Shown piece by piece: positions 52,684 through 63,992 of a stretch of 64,000 bases of DNA (its first letter is position 1; every line of letters starts with the position of its first letter). Source of the stretch: Cellulomonas sp. SG140 (GTDB taxonomy: Bacteria; Actinomycetota; Actinomycetes; Actinomycetales; Cellulomonadaceae). The notes beneath the pieces were generated by a model. The model searched no databases and had not been told where the DNA came from. It was given only the letters and a program-made list of their open reading frames with translations. Both the position numbers and the translations under genes were made by a program. The stretch lies in assembly GCF_025770785.1 (NCBI RefSeq), contig NZ_JANZLA010000005.1, positions 252,146 to 316,145 on the forward strand. Direction: 5' to 3'.

Positions 52684-53114
52684 TGCCTCCCGCCGTGACC
52701 GCCCCGAGCCTCGCGGCGGACCTGCGCGTGGCGCTGAGCCGGGCCAACCGCCGGGTGCGCGCCGAGCGCGGCTCCGCCGGCCTGTCCGACCCGCAGTTCT
52801 CCGTGCTGGCCCTGCTGACCAAGAACGGGCCCATGACGCCCGGTCAGCTGGCCGATGCCGACCGCGTCCAGCCGCCCACCATGACGCGCACCGTGAACTG
52901 CCTGGTCGACCTGGGTCTGGTCAGCAAGGGGGAGAACCCCGCGGACGGCCGCCAGGTGGTCGTCTCCCTCACGGAGCAGGGTGTCGCCGAGGTGCGGGAG
53001 ACGCGCCGGAGGCGCAACGCGTGGCTCGCTCAGCGCCTGGCGGGCCTGACCGCCGAGGAGCGCGCCGTGCTGTCCCGGGCCGCCGAGCTGCTGAGGGGGA
53101 TCGCCGAGCAGTGA
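52683..53114 (+). CDS. MarR-family transcriptional regulator
   Basis: This 143-residue regulator has a winged helix-turn-helix with FSVLALLTKNGPMTPGQLADADRVQPPTMTRTVNCLVDLGLVSKGENPADGRQVVVSLTEQG (residues 35-97). The DGRQV wing motif and helices at both ends are typical. It probably represses itself and the downstream MFS gene, whose GTG overlaps its stop (GTGA). A ligand such as a phenolic or drug would release it. It resembles mycobacterial Rv0880 by class and neighbourhood. Confidence 0.92.
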   Translation: MPPAVTAPSLAADLRVALSRANRRVRAERGSAGLSDPQFSVLALLTKNGPMTPGQLADADRVQPPTMTRTVNCLVDLGLVSKGENPADGRQVVVSLTEQGVAEVRETRRRRNAWLAQRLAGLTAEERAVLSRAAELLRGIAEQ

Positions 53115-54412
53115 GCGCCACGTTCTCCTCCCTCCGCTTCCGCAACTACCGGCTGTGGTTCGGCGGCGCCCTGGTCGCCAACATCGGCACCTGGATGCAG
53201 CGCGTCGCGCAGGACTGGCTGGTGCTCACCCAGCTGTCCCACGACTCCGGCGTGGCCGTCGGCGTGGTCACCGCGCTGCAGTTCGCGCCGATCCTGGCGC
53301 TGTCGGCGTGGGCCGGCGTGCTGGCGGACCGCGTGGACCGTCGCAAGCTGCTGATGCTGACCCAGGGGCTGATGGGTGTCCTGGCGGCCGGCCTCGGTGC
53401 GCTGGTGCTGAGCGGGCACGCCCAGCTGTGGCACGTCTACCTGTTCGCGCTGGCGCTCGGCGGCGTCTCCGCGGTGGACGCGCCGGTCCGGCAGACGTTC
53501 GTCGCCGAGCTGGTGCCGCCGGACAAGTTGTCCAACGCCGTCGGCCTGAACAGCGCGTCGTTCAACGCCGCCCGCCTGATCGGCCCGGGCCTCGCCGGCC
53601 TGCTGATCGCGGCCGTCGGCACCGGCTGGGTGTTCCTGATCAACGCGATCTCGTTCGCGGGCACCATCCTGGCGCTCGTCTGGATGCACTCCGGCGAGCT
53701 TCACCGCATGCCGCTGGCGCCGCGCGCCAAGGGCCAGATCCGCGAGGGCCTCGCCTACGTCCGGCACCGCACGGACATCGTGCTGATCATGGTGGTGATG
53801 AGCGTCGTCTCGACGTTCGGTCTGAACTTCCAGCTGACCAGCGCCATGATGGCCCGCACCGTGTTCCACAAGGGTGCCGGCCAGTACGGGATCCTCGGCT
53901 CGATCCTCGCGATCGGCTCCCTTGCCGGTGCCCTGTTGGCGGCTCGTCGGGAGCGGCCCCGCGTGCGACTGGTGATCGGCGCGGCGTTCGGCTTCGGGGT
54001 GGCTGCCGGCGTGCTGGCCCTGATGCCGACCTACCCGTCGTTCGCGATCGCCTGCATCCCCGTCGGCCTCGCGTCGCTCACGATGATGACGGCGGCCAAC
54101 GCCACCATCCAGATGAGCACCGACCCGGCGGTCCGCGGCCGCGTGATGTCCCTGTACATGATGGTGTTCATGGGCGCGACGCCCATCGGCTCGCCGGTGG
54201 TCGGCTGGATCGGCCAGCAGTTCGGCGCCCGCTGGTCCATCGGCATCGGCTCCATCACGGCGCTCCTCGTCTCGACGGGTGCGGCGATCTGGGCGGCCCG
54301 GGCGTGGCGGGTGCAGGTGCGGCTGCGGACCCGCGGTCGGCCGCACCTGGTGGTGCGCCACCTCGAGGCGCCGACGGAGGCCGCGGCCGAGGTGGTCCGC
54401 ACCGCGGCGTAG
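53111..54412 (+). CDS. MFS exporter (MFS_3/EntS-like)
   Basis: This 433-residue membrane protein has 10-12 helices. FRNYRLWFGGALVANIGTWMQRVAQDWLVL, residues 8-37, is typical of drug or siderophore exporters of the MFS_3 group. ADRVDRRKLLM carries the loop 2-3 motif. The C-terminus is basic then acidic, cytoplasmic. With the MarR regulator it forms a two-gene operon, so export of the regulator's ligand is likely. Confidence 0.92.
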   Translation: MSATFSSLRFRNYRLWFGGALVANIGTWMQRVAQDWLVLTQLSHDSGVAVGVVTALQFAPILALSAWAGVLADRVDRRKLLMLTQGLMGVLAAGLGALVLSGHAQLWHVYLFALALGGVSAVDAPVRQTFVAELVPPDKLSNAVGLNSASFNAARLIGPGLAGLLIAAVGTGWVFLINAISFAGTILALVWMHSGELHRMPLAPRAKGQIREGLAYVRHRTDIVLIMVVMSVVSTFGLNFQLTSAMMARTVFHKGAGQYGILGSILAIGSLAGALLAARRERPRVRLVIGAAFGFGVAAGVLALMPTYPSFAIACIPVGLASLTMMTAANATIQMSTDPAVRGRVMSLYMMVFMGATPIGSPVVGWIGQQFGARWSIGIGSITALLVSTGAAIWAARAWRVQVRLRTRGRPHLVVRHLEAPTEAAAEVVRTAA

Positions 54413-54527
54413 CCACGGGCCGGCCGCGAGAACGACGACGTGGCAGACGGGTGAACCGCCCGCCCCGCCGGGGTGAACTCGACGACCGTCCGACGGTCCC
54501 CGGTGTCCGATATGTCACGATCACGGG

Positions 54528-56291
54528 ATGCAGGACGACCAGCCGACGGCAGCCCGCTCGCCGTGGCCACGCCGTCTGCTGCTCACCGGCCTCGGCGTCG
54601 CCGTCGTGCTGGTCCTCGCCGCCGGCTGGCTCGCGCTGCGCGTCTACCAGGCCGGCACGGCGCTCGCGGAGGCGCAGCGTGCGCTGCCCTCCGGCGCATC
54701 GAGCCTCAGTGCCACCGACGTCTCGGCGGTCAGCACGGCGCTGCCCCACGTCCGCAGCGATCTGACCAGGGCGCGGTCGGCCGCCTCGGACCCGGTGTGG
54801 CGCGTCGCCGAGCACCTGCCCTGGGCGGGTGCGCAGCTGCACGCCGTCCGCGTCGTCACCGTCGCGCTCGACGACGTGGTGGGCTCGGCCGGTCCGGTGC
54901 TCGACCGGGCGCAGGGCGTCCTCGCGGCGCGGGACACGCTGCTGAGCAACGGCCGCGTCAACCTGGCGCCGTTCACCGACGTCGAGCCGGAGCTGACGCG
55001 GGCCGCCCAGGTGTCCACCGCAGCCGCCGCGCGGGTCCAGGCGATCGACACCCGCCGCCTCGTGCACCGCCTGGCGGGGCCGGTGGGCACCGTGCAGCAG
55101 CTGCTGCCCAAGCTGGCGTCGGCGCTGGACACCGGTTCGCAGCTCGCCGCCCTGGTGCCGCCGATGCTCGGTGCCGACGGACCGCGGACGTACCTCGTCG
55201 TCGCGCTGAACTCGGCCGAGCTGCGCAGCGCCGGCGGCATCGTCGGCGCCGTGGCGGCCGTCCAGGTGGACCACGGCGTGGTCCGCCTCGTCGACCACCG
55301 CTCCACGGCCGACTTCACCGAGCTCGCCCAGCCTGTGCTGCCCCTCACCGACGCCGAGCTGGCGATCGACACCGACCGCCTCGGCCGCTGGGTGCAGGAC
55401 TCCGTGCTCACACCGGACTTCCCGCGCTCGGCGCAGCTGATTGCCGCGCACTGGGCCAAGGACGTCGGCGGCACCGTCGACGGCGTGATCGCCACCGACC
55501 CCATCGCGGTGTCCTACCTGCTCGGTGCCGTGGGCGGTGTCCAGACCTCCGCCGGCACGCTCGACCAGCAGTCGGCGGTGCCGTCCCTGCTGCGCGACCC
55601 GTATGTCGGCGGCCTCGCGGCCAAGGCGGCGGACCAGTACTTCGCCCAGGCGGCGACGGCCATCTTCGGCGCGGTCGTCAGCGGCAAGGGCGACCCCAGC
55701 CGGCTGGTCGACGCGATGGCGAAGGCGGCGTCGGACGGCCGCGTCCGCGTGTGGTCCGCGCACCCGGAGGAGGAGCAGCGGCTGTCGGTGCGCACGCTCG
55801 GCGGCGCGTTCCTCAGCGGGCCGTACGCCGACGCGACGGGCGTGTTCCTGGACGACGGCACCGGCGGGAAGCTCGATTACTACCTCCGCACGGCCGTCAC
55901 GGTGGAGAACCTGCGCTGCACCGGCCCCACGCCGACCGCGGACGTGCGCCTGGACCTGACCTACAGCCCGCCGGCGGACGTGGCGTCGTGGCCACGGGAG
56001 ACCGCCGGCCGGGCCACCGGGTTCGCCCCGGGGTCGCTGGTCACGGACCTGACGGTGTACGCCGCCCAGGGTGCGGCGCTGCCGTCGCTGCGACTGGGCG
56101 AGGACGCCGTGGTGTCGGGCCTCGCCGCGCAGCAGGCGGGCCGGCAGGTGCAGGTCGTCTCGAGCGTCCTCGCACCCGGGCAGAGCGCGACCTACCGGGT
56201 CCAGGTGCCGGTGCGGCACGGCGTGGTGCAGGTCTGGGCGACCCCGACGGTGGCGTCGGGTGGCCTGGTCACCGCCACCTGCCCGTCCTGA
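54528..56291 (+). CDS. DUF4012 domain protein
   Basis: This 587-residue protein has one N-terminal transmembrane helix (LLLTGLGVAVVLVLAAGWLALRVY, residues 18-41) and an extracellular remainder. The DUF4012 core has YLVVALNSAELRSAGGIVGAVAAVQVDHGVVRLVDHRSTADF near residue 220, and GVIATDPIAVSYLLGAVGGVQTSAGTL. The family is common in Gram-positive polysaccharide and cell-envelope regions but its activity is unknown. It stands 2.5 kb after ugd and 115 bases before an LAXTG surface protein. Confidence 0.88.
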   Translation: MQDDQPTAARSPWPRRLLLTGLGVAVVLVLAAGWLALRVYQAGTALAEAQRALPSGASSLSATDVSAVSTALPHVRSDLTRARSAASDPVWRVAEHLPWAGAQLHAVRVVTVALDDVVGSAGPVLDRAQGVLAARDTLLSNGRVNLAPFTDVEPELTRAAQVSTAAAARVQAIDTRRLVHRLAGPVGTVQQLLPKLASALDTGSQLAALVPPMLGADGPRTYLVVALNSAELRSAGGIVGAVAAVQVDHGVVRLVDHRSTADFTELAQPVLPLTDAELAIDTDRLGRWVQDSVLTPDFPRSAQLIAAHWAKDVGGTVDGVIATDPIAVSYLLGAVGGVQTSAGTLDQQSAVPSLLRDPYVGGLAAKAADQYFAQAATAIFGAVVSGKGDPSRLVDAMAKAASDGRVRVWSAHPEEEQRLSVRTLGGAFLSGPYADATGVFLDDGTGGKLDYYLRTAVTVENLRCTGPTPTADVRLDLTYSPPADVASWPRETAGRATGFAPGSLVTDLTVYAAQGAALPSLRLGEDAVVSGLAAQQAGRQVQVVSSVLAPGQSATYRVQVPVRHGVVQVWATPTVASGGLVTATCPS

Positions 56292-56406
56292 GCGGCCCGC
56301 CTAGCACAAATCACCCGGTCAAGGGCCGGATTGCACCCGCACGGATCGTGTCCGTTGCGCGAAGATTGTCCGGTTGATACCCATTGTCGAGCCAGGGCGG
56401 CACACC

Positions 56407-59026
<2,620 letters not shown>

Positions 59027-59211
59027 ACCACACCGTCGCGTCCGGGCTGCGTGCCGGGCGCCCTGTGTGCCCGCTCGGCCTCCGCTGTGGGGCGCCCCTG
59101 ACCTGCGGCGATGCGCTGGGCCGAACGGGTGAGGGCATGACCTTCGTCCCGGGCGTCGTCCGCGTCCCGGTCACCCGTCCGACTTCTTCACGAGATCGTC
59201 GTGACCGGAGC

Positions 59212-59241
59212 GTGACAATCGCCGGAACCGTCGGGTACGTT
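59212..59241 (+). promoter_or_regulatory. Promoter of the NlpC/P60 gene
   Basis: GTGACA (59212-59217), an 18-base spacer, and TACGTT (59236-59241) make a good -35/-10 pair. Transcription from about 59248 would carry the full riboswitch. Confidence 0.6.
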
Positions 59242-59300
59242 CGTCCTGCTTCACGGAACCCTCCTCCGAGAAGCCCTCGAGCGGAACGCCGAACCCTGCC

Positions 59301-59460
59301 GCCGATCGAGGTTCCGTACTACTCGCCGGCAGGGGCGGGGGACCCAAATCGTGGGCACCGGTGACGGTGTCCTTGGGGTGAAGCCGGGCGGACGGTCCTC
59401 GGATCGTGCGCACGGCCGGGTGTTCTCCCACCCGAACCCGACAGCTGACCTCGCAGGCGC
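59301..59460 (+). ncRNA. c-di-AMP riboswitch (ydaO-yuaA type)
   Basis: The conserved blocks appear in order: GGGGGACCCAAA, a GGGGTGAA block (written TTGGGGTGAAGCCGGGC), then CCCGAACCCGACAGCTGACCT followed by CGCAGGC. The outer stem CGAGGT (59307-59312) pairs with ACCTCG (59448-59453). This is the consensus of the actinobacterial ydaO motif, found before genes for cell-wall hydrolases. c-di-AMP binding would reduce expression of the NlpC/P60 gene that follows. Confidence 0.92.
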
Positions 59461-59477
59461 ACGGAGAGGCACACCTG

Positions 59478-60239
59478 TTGTCCCAGAGCACTGTTCGCGC
59501 CCGGCACCGGGCCGCACGCCGTCCGTCCACCCCCCTCACCCAGCTCGCCTCCACCGCCACCGCGCAGATGGCCGTCGTCGGCCGTCGCACCGCGGTGGTC
59601 GCTGCGTCTTCGGGCCTCGTCGTGTCGGTCCTGGGGGCAGCCCCGGCGATGGCCGAGCCGAACGACGCCTCGGGTCTCGCCTCGGTGGACACCTCGACGC
59701 TGACGGGGGCCGCTCGCGCCGCTCTCGACGCCGCGCCCGTGGTGACCGCCCCTGACCAGGCCACCTGGACGCTCGACGTCGACGACGTCACGGCAGTGAA
59801 GCCGGCGCCGGTCGTCAAGGCGAAGACCACCACGACCAGCCGCACGGCGACCACCTCGCGGTCCACGGTCCGCGCTGCTGCGACGGTCGCCGCGCCGCCC
59901 AGCGTCGCCGGCAGCGCGGTGCTGCAGATCGCCGCTCGTTACGTGGGCGTCCCCTACGTGTACGGCGGCACCACGCCGTCGGGCTTCGACTGCTCGGGCT
60001 TCACCCAGTACGTCTACGCGCAGCTCGGCATCAGCCTCCCGCGCACCGCCGAGGCGCAGCGGAGCGCCGGCACGGTCGTCTCGCGGGCCGACGCACAGCC
60101 CGGTGACCTGATCTACTCGCCCGGCCACATCGCGATCTACGCGGGCGGCGACATGGAGATCGACGCGCCCCGCCCGGGCGGCTCGGTCCAGTTCCGCTCG
60201 ATCTGGCAGAGCGCCCCGGTGTTCATCCGGGTGTCCTGA
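59478..60239 (+). CDS. NlpC/P60 family cell-wall endopeptidase
   Basis: This 253-residue secreted enzyme cuts peptide bonds in peptidoglycan stems. After a basic start, a hydrophobic segment (TAVVAASSGLVVSVLGAAPAMAE) acts as signal peptide. A Thr/Ala-rich linker precedes the C-terminal NlpC/P60 domain, with the Cys in TPSGFDCSGFTQYVY and the His in SPGHIAIYAGGDMEI. The start is best placed at TTG 59478, just after GGAGAGG; other in-frame starts further up fall inside the riboswitch. The c-di-AMP riboswitch before it implies control by turgor or wall state. Confidence 0.92.
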   Translation: MSQSTVRARHRAARRPSTPLTQLASTATAQMAVVGRRTAVVAASSGLVVSVLGAAPAMAEPNDASGLASVDTSTLTGAARAALDAAPVVTAPDQATWTLDVDDVTAVKPAPVVKAKTTTTSRTATTSRSTVRAAATVAAPPSVAGSAVLQIAARYVGVPYVYGGTTPSGFDCSGFTQYVYAQLGISLPRTAEAQRSAGTVVSRADAQPGDLIYSPGHIAIYAGGDMEIDAPRPGGSVQFRSIWQSAPVFIRVS

Positions 60240-60270
60240 CCACCCCCGCCGGCACGCCGGCACTGCTTCA

Positions 60271-60307
60271 CGACGAGGCCCCGACCGACACGGTCGGGGC
60301 CTCGTCG
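60271..60307 (+). terminator. Terminator after the NlpC/P60 gene
   Basis: CGACGAGGCCCCGACCG (60271-60287) and CGGTCGGGGCCTCGTCG (60291-60307) form a perfect 17-base stem with a three-base loop, 31 bases after the stop. Confidence 0.9.
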
Positions 60308-60414
60308 CACATTCGGCTGGACCGCGACGGTTACCCTGGGTCCGCACCACGCGAGTTGCCTGAAGTCACGGGCCGGCAGCCAGCCGGTCCGACCGCGAAG
60401 GTCAGGAGAACGCC

Positions 60415-60984
60415 GTGCTGACGACCGGACCCCTTGACGAGGTGCCCGCAGGAGCCCCGCAGCCCGCGGGCGCCCACGGCACCGGAGCCTCGCTCCCGCG
60501 AGCGCTGCTGCTGAACGCCAGCGGGGAGCCGCTGTGCGTGGTGAGCCTGCACCGGGCGGTCGTGCTGGTGATGACCGGCAAGGCGACCGTGCTGGAGTCC
60601 GAGGGCCGGCTGCTGCACTCGGAGCGGGCGGCGATCCCCCTGCCGGTGGTCCTCTCGCTGACGCGGTACGTCCACGTGCCGACCCGCCGTCCGGTTCCGC
60701 CGACCCGGCGCACGGTGCTGCAGCGTGACGACCACCGCTGCGCGTACTGCGGCGGGGGAGCGGACACCGTGGACCACGTGCTGCCGCGGTCGCGCGGCGG
60801 CCGGCACGAGTGGGGGAACGTGGTCGCGGCCTGCGTCCGCTGCAACCACCGCAAGGCCGACCACCTGCTGCACGAGCTGGGCTGGGAGCTGCGGTTCACC
60901 CCCCGGGCGCCGCGGTGGTCGGTCGCCTTCGGGGCGGCCGCCGTCCGGGCCGAGCCGGTGTGGAGCCGTTACCTCGCAGCCTGA
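60415..60984 (+). CDS. HNH endonuclease domain protein
   Basis: This 189-residue protein has an N-terminal conserved domain (LLLNASGEPLCVVSLHRAVVLVMTGKATVLE) and an HNH domain with CAYCGGGADTVDHVLPRSRGGRHEWGNVVAACVRCNHRKAD near residues 104-146. This contains two C-x2-C pairs for zinc and the HNH core (DHV...N...H). This is the common stand-alone bacterial HNH type; its cellular role is unknown. GTG at 60415 follows AGGAG. Confidence 0.93.
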   Translation: MLTTGPLDEVPAGAPQPAGAHGTGASLPRALLLNASGEPLCVVSLHRAVVLVMTGKATVLESEGRLLHSERAAIPLPVVLSLTRYVHVPTRRPVPPTRRTVLQRDDHRCAYCGGGADTVDHVLPRSRGGRHEWGNVVAACVRCNHRKADHLLHELGWELRFTPRAPRWSVAFGAAAVRAEPVWSRYLAA

Positions 60985-61002
60985 GCGGTTCCCCCGCTTC
61001 AT

Positions 61003-61035
61003 CCCATCGTTGCGTCAAGGGCGTGCCACGATGGG
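61003..61035. promoter_or_regulatory. Inverted repeat before the universal stress protein gene
   Basis: CCCATCGT (61003-61010) is the exact complement of ACGATGGG (61028-61035), with 17 bases between. It ends three bases before the ribosome-binding site GAAGGAGGT, so it might be an operator or a structured leader. Confidence 0.4.
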
Positions 61036-61053
61036 CTGAAGGAGGTACCGATC

Positions 61054-61989
61054 ATGTCGCACGAGAACGTGGTCCTGGTGGGCCTGGACGGGTCGGACGC
61101 TGCGTTGCACGCCCTGGACTGGGCGACGCAGGAGGCACGGGTGCGGCAGTGGGGGCTGCGGCTGGTGTGCAGCTATGCGCTGCCCTCGTTCGCGGCGGCC
61201 TCGTTGGACGGCGGGTACGCCGCTCTGGACGACTCGGCGATCCGCGCCGGTGCGGAGGCGGTGCTGACCGAGGCGCTCGCCCGGGTCGCCGGTTCCGGCC
61301 TGCCTGTCACCAGCCACGTGGCGGTGGGCGACGCCACCGCGGTGCTCGTGGACGAGTCCCGTGAGGTCGGCCTGGTGGTGGTCGGCACCCGAGGTGGCGG
61401 AGGGTTCGCCGAGCGGCTGCTCGGCACGGTGTCGTCGGCGTTGCCGGCTCACGCCAAGTGCCCGACGGTGGTCGTCCCGCTGCGCGCCCGGGCGGCGAAG
61501 GAGGCTGCCGACGCGCCGATCCCCGCGGTGGAGCCCATTCGTCGCGTGATGGTCGGTGTCGACGGCTCCCCGCAGTCCGAGCTGGCGCTGCGCTGCGCGC
61601 TGCGCGAGGCACGCCGGTGGCAGGCGACGGTGGTGGTGGTGTCCGCCGTGCCGGTGAACACGGTCACCGGGGTGCTGGCCTGGCTGCCCGAGCCGGTCGA
61701 CCACCGTGCGGTGCTGGCGGACATCGAGGAGTCCTTGGCGCTGGTGCTCGAGCGGGTGGCGGACGAGGCACAGGGTCTGACGATCGAGCGCCGCGTGCTG
61801 GACGGCACGGGCGCCGCGGTGCTGACCGGGATGTCCGACGAGGCGGACCTCCTGGTGGTCGGCTCGCGGGGGCGGGGTGGCTTCACCGGGCTGCTGCTCG
61901 GCTCCACCAGCCAGGCGGTGCTGCACCACGCGCAGTGCCCCGTGCTGGTGGTGACCAAGGGAGCGGACGCCGAGCAGGCCGCGGCCTGA
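61054..61989 (+). CDS. Universal stress protein with two UspA domains
   Basis: This 311-residue cytoplasmic protein is built from two Usp repeats. The first begins VVLVGLDGSDAALHALDWATQEARVR, and the second RRVMVGVDGSPQSELALRCALREARRW near residue 165. Each ends with the ATP-binding G-x2-G-x9-G(S/T) signature: VGTRGGGGFAERLLGTVSSALPAHA and VGSRGRGGFTGLLLGSTSQAVLHHA. Such tandem proteins are induced under hypoxia or stationary conditions in actinobacteria. The strong GAAGGAGGT site suggests high translation. Confidence 0.94.
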   Translation: MSHENVVLVGLDGSDAALHALDWATQEARVRQWGLRLVCSYALPSFAAASLDGGYAALDDSAIRAGAEAVLTEALARVAGSGLPVTSHVAVGDATAVLVDESREVGLVVVGTRGGGGFAERLLGTVSSALPAHAKCPTVVVPLRARAAKEAADAPIPAVEPIRRVMVGVDGSPQSELALRCALREARRWQATVVVVSAVPVNTVTGVLAWLPEPVDHRAVLADIEESLALVLERVADEAQGLTIERRVLDGTGAAVLTGMSDEADLLVVGSRGRGGFTGLLLGSTSQAVLHHAQCPVLVVTKGADAEQAAA

Positions 61990-62056
61990 GCCTGCGCGAG
62001 CCGGCCCGGTGCGTCGTCGGCCGGCCTGAGCCTGCACCAGCCGGCCTCGGGCTGCG

Positions 62057-62536
62057 TCACTCCGTCGCGGCGGGCGGTACCTCCGGCCGGCGCACGAGAG
62101 CCGACAGCACGATCGTGGAGCGCGTGCGCGCGACGAAGGGCTCGGCGGCGAGCCGCTCGACGACCCGTTCGAGGTGCCGCATGTCGCGCGCGCGCACCTG
62201 GAGCACCACGTCGACGTCACCGGTGACGGTGCTGGCCGCCATCACCTCCGGGTACTGCTCGATCGCGGCCTGCATGGTCGCCGGGCTGGTGCTGCCGTGG
62301 CAGAACAGCTCGACGAAGGCCTCCGTCTGCCAGCCGAGCGCGGCGGGGTCGAGCCGGACGGTGTAGCCCCGGATCACCCCCTCGTCCCGGAGCCGGTCCA
62401 CCCTCCGTTTGACGGCAGGGGCAGACAGCGCGACGGCGTGGCCGACCTGGGCGTAGGTGGCGCGGGCGTCGAGCGCCAGCTCCCGCACGATCGCGGCGTC
62501 GAGGGCGTCCATGGGGTGTGGCCGGTCGTCGTGCAC
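62057..62536 (-). CDS. Lrp/AsnC-family transcriptional regulator
   Basis: This 159-residue regulator has an N-terminal helix-turn-helix (ALDAAIVRELALDARATYAQVGHAVALSAPAVKRRVDRLRDEGVIRGYTVRLDP) and a C-terminal RAM domain with VTGDVDVVLQVRARDMRHLERVVERL that binds amino acids. The GTG at 62536 has AGGA at a usable distance; an internal ATG at 62512 would also give a complete helix-turn-helix. It diverges from the CAP-domain gene. The ligand and targets are unknown. Confidence 0.92.
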   Translation of the reverse strand: MHDDRPHPMDALDAAIVRELALDARATYAQVGHAVALSAPAVKRRVDRLRDEGVIRGYTVRLDPAALGWQTEAFVELFCHGSTSPATMQAAIEQYPEVMAASTVTGDVDVVLQVRARDMRHLERVVERLAAEPFVARTRSTIVLSALVRRPEVPPAATE

Positions 62537-62760
62537 GGCCCCATGATCCTCGCCGACCGCCCCACGACCCGCCGATCGGGCCGACACCATTTCTGCCGAC
62601 ATGTGAAGAATGTCCGATTACAGATCCGGAAAAGCGGTCGAAATCACACGAACTACACCGATGGAATTCCTTTGGTCCCGTAGCGAATGCGCCGATAACC
62701 AGCACAATCGGCGATGAGGCCGTTCTTGGCGGCTATTGACTCGCGAGCGGGAGGTGCACG
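62537..62760. other. Lower-GC divergent intergenic region
   Basis: These 224 bases between the lrp-type gene and the CAP gene include the most A/T-rich stretch of the window (about 62585-62745). No reading frame stands out. It holds TTGACT (62736-62741) and the GGGAGG ribosome-binding site of the CAP gene. It probably carries divergent promoters. Confidence 0.5.
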
Positions 62761-63882
62761 GTGGACGCGGTGGACACGCAGCGTTCCGAGGGGGCGGCCG
62801 GGACGACGGTGCGCGCCGCGGGCGTCCCGCAGCGGTACGCCGCTCCCGGCACGCTCGACCGGGTCCCCACCCAGCGCAGCGGTCCGGAGGGACCCGTCGG
62901 GGCGCCCCGCCGGCGGACCGCGACGATGCTGGTCGGGTTCGGCGCCGTCGCCGTCCTGGTGGTGGCCGGCACGATCGTGCAGCAGCAGCGGGCCGATGCG
63001 GCCGAGCAGCAGCACGCGGCACAGGTCCGCACGGCGCAGGCGCTGACGGCCCTCGCCGGGGACACGGCCGCCCGTGACGACGTCTCCACCGCGGGATCGG
63101 CAGAGCTGGCTGCGGCACGAGCGGCGGCCGTGGCGGCGACCACCACGGCCCTCGCGCACGCCAACGGCACGCTGGCGGCCGCACCGCACGTCGGCGACGA
63201 CCTGCGGGCACCGCTGCAGAGCGGCATCGTCTCCGTCGCGGCGATCCTGGGCGGGCGCCCGGTCAGCCTCGCCGCGCTCCGTGCCGGGGCCGACGGGTTG
63301 GCCGGTCAGGACAAGGCCGTCGCGGATGCCGAGCAGGCCTGGCAGGCTGCGGACGCCGCGCGGGTGGCCGCCGAGCAGGCCGCAGCGGCGCAGGCGGCGG
63401 CACAGGCCGCGGCGCAGCAGGCGGCCCAGCAGTCGACGCGCAGCACGAGGACGGTCCGCAGCTCGGCGCCGGCGGCGACCGCTCCGCAGGCGCCGTCGGC
63501 CGGTCCGATGGCCATCCCGGCGGGCGGTCTGGTGTGCCCGGGCGCCCCGGTCGGGACGCCCGGTGCTGAGTCGTCCGTCGGAGCGATCGGTGCGGCGATC
63601 AACGCCTACCGCGCGAGCAACGGGCTGCCGACGCTGTCGGTGTCCCGGTCCGGGACGCTCGTCGGGCACGCGCTGGACATGGCGGACGCCGGCGGCATCT
63701 GGCACTCGGGCTTCGACAACATCGTCGGCTGCATCAGCAACGGCAGCGCGTCCGGCCTGGTCGGTGCCTGGTCCCGGTCGCCGTCGCACAACGCGCAGAT
63801 GCTGCGCACCGACGTCTCGAGCATGGCGGTCGGCGGCGCGATCGACGGTGGCTGGCTGTACGGCGCGGTGAAGTTCAACTGA
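62761..63882 (+). CDS. CAP-domain protein with transmembrane anchor and Ala-rich stalk
   Basis: This 373-residue protein has a cytoplasmic N-terminus, one transmembrane helix (TATMLVGFGAVAVLVVAGTIV, about residues 53-73), an Ala/Gln-rich stalk forming a probable coiled coil up to residue 240, and a C-terminal CAP domain (SVGAIGAAINAYRASNGLPTLSVSRSGTLVGHALDMA to WSRSPSHNAQMLRTD). The two Cys (VCPG and VGCIS) could form a disulphide. It should sit outside the membrane; the activity is unknown. GTG with GGGAGG upstream. Terminated by a hairpin. Confidence 0.88.
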   Translation: MDAVDTQRSEGAAGTTVRAAGVPQRYAAPGTLDRVPTQRSGPEGPVGAPRRRTATMLVGFGAVAVLVVAGTIVQQQRADAAEQQHAAQVRTAQALTALAGDTAARDDVSTAGSAELAAARAAAVAATTTALAHANGTLAAAPHVGDDLRAPLQSGIVSVAAILGGRPVSLAALRAGADGLAGQDKAVADAEQAWQAADAARVAAEQAAAAQAAAQAAAQQAAQQSTRSTRTVRSSAPAATAPQAPSAGPMAIPAGGLVCPGAPVGTPGAESSVGAIGAAINAYRASNGLPTLSVSRSGTLVGHALDMADAGGIWHSGFDNIVGCISNGSASGLVGAWSRSPSHNAQMLRTDVSSMAVGGAIDGGWLYGAVKFN

Positions 63883-63953
63883 CGCCCGACGCCGTCCGAC
63901 GGGTACGCGACGCCCGCCGGACGTGCGATCGAGCCGTCGGCTCGCCGTGATGA

Positions 63954-63992
63954 CGTGGTGGGCGGCCGCGAGCCCTGCGGCCGCCCACCACG
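63954..63992 (+). terminator. Terminator after the CAP-domain gene
   Basis: CGTGGTGGGCGGCCGC (63954-63969) pairs perfectly over 16 bases with GCGGCCGCCCACCACG (63977-63992). It lies 71 bases after the stop. Confidence 0.8.

Larger units (their letters stand above)
59027..59477 (+). other. Long leader region of the NlpC/P60 gene
   Basis: These 451 bases hold no gene. They contain the promoter GTGACA-18-TACGTT (59212-59241), then the c-di-AMP riboswitch from about 59301, then a GGAGAGG ribosome-binding site (59463-59469). The first 180 bases after the ideR stop show nothing I can assign. Confidence 0.7.
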
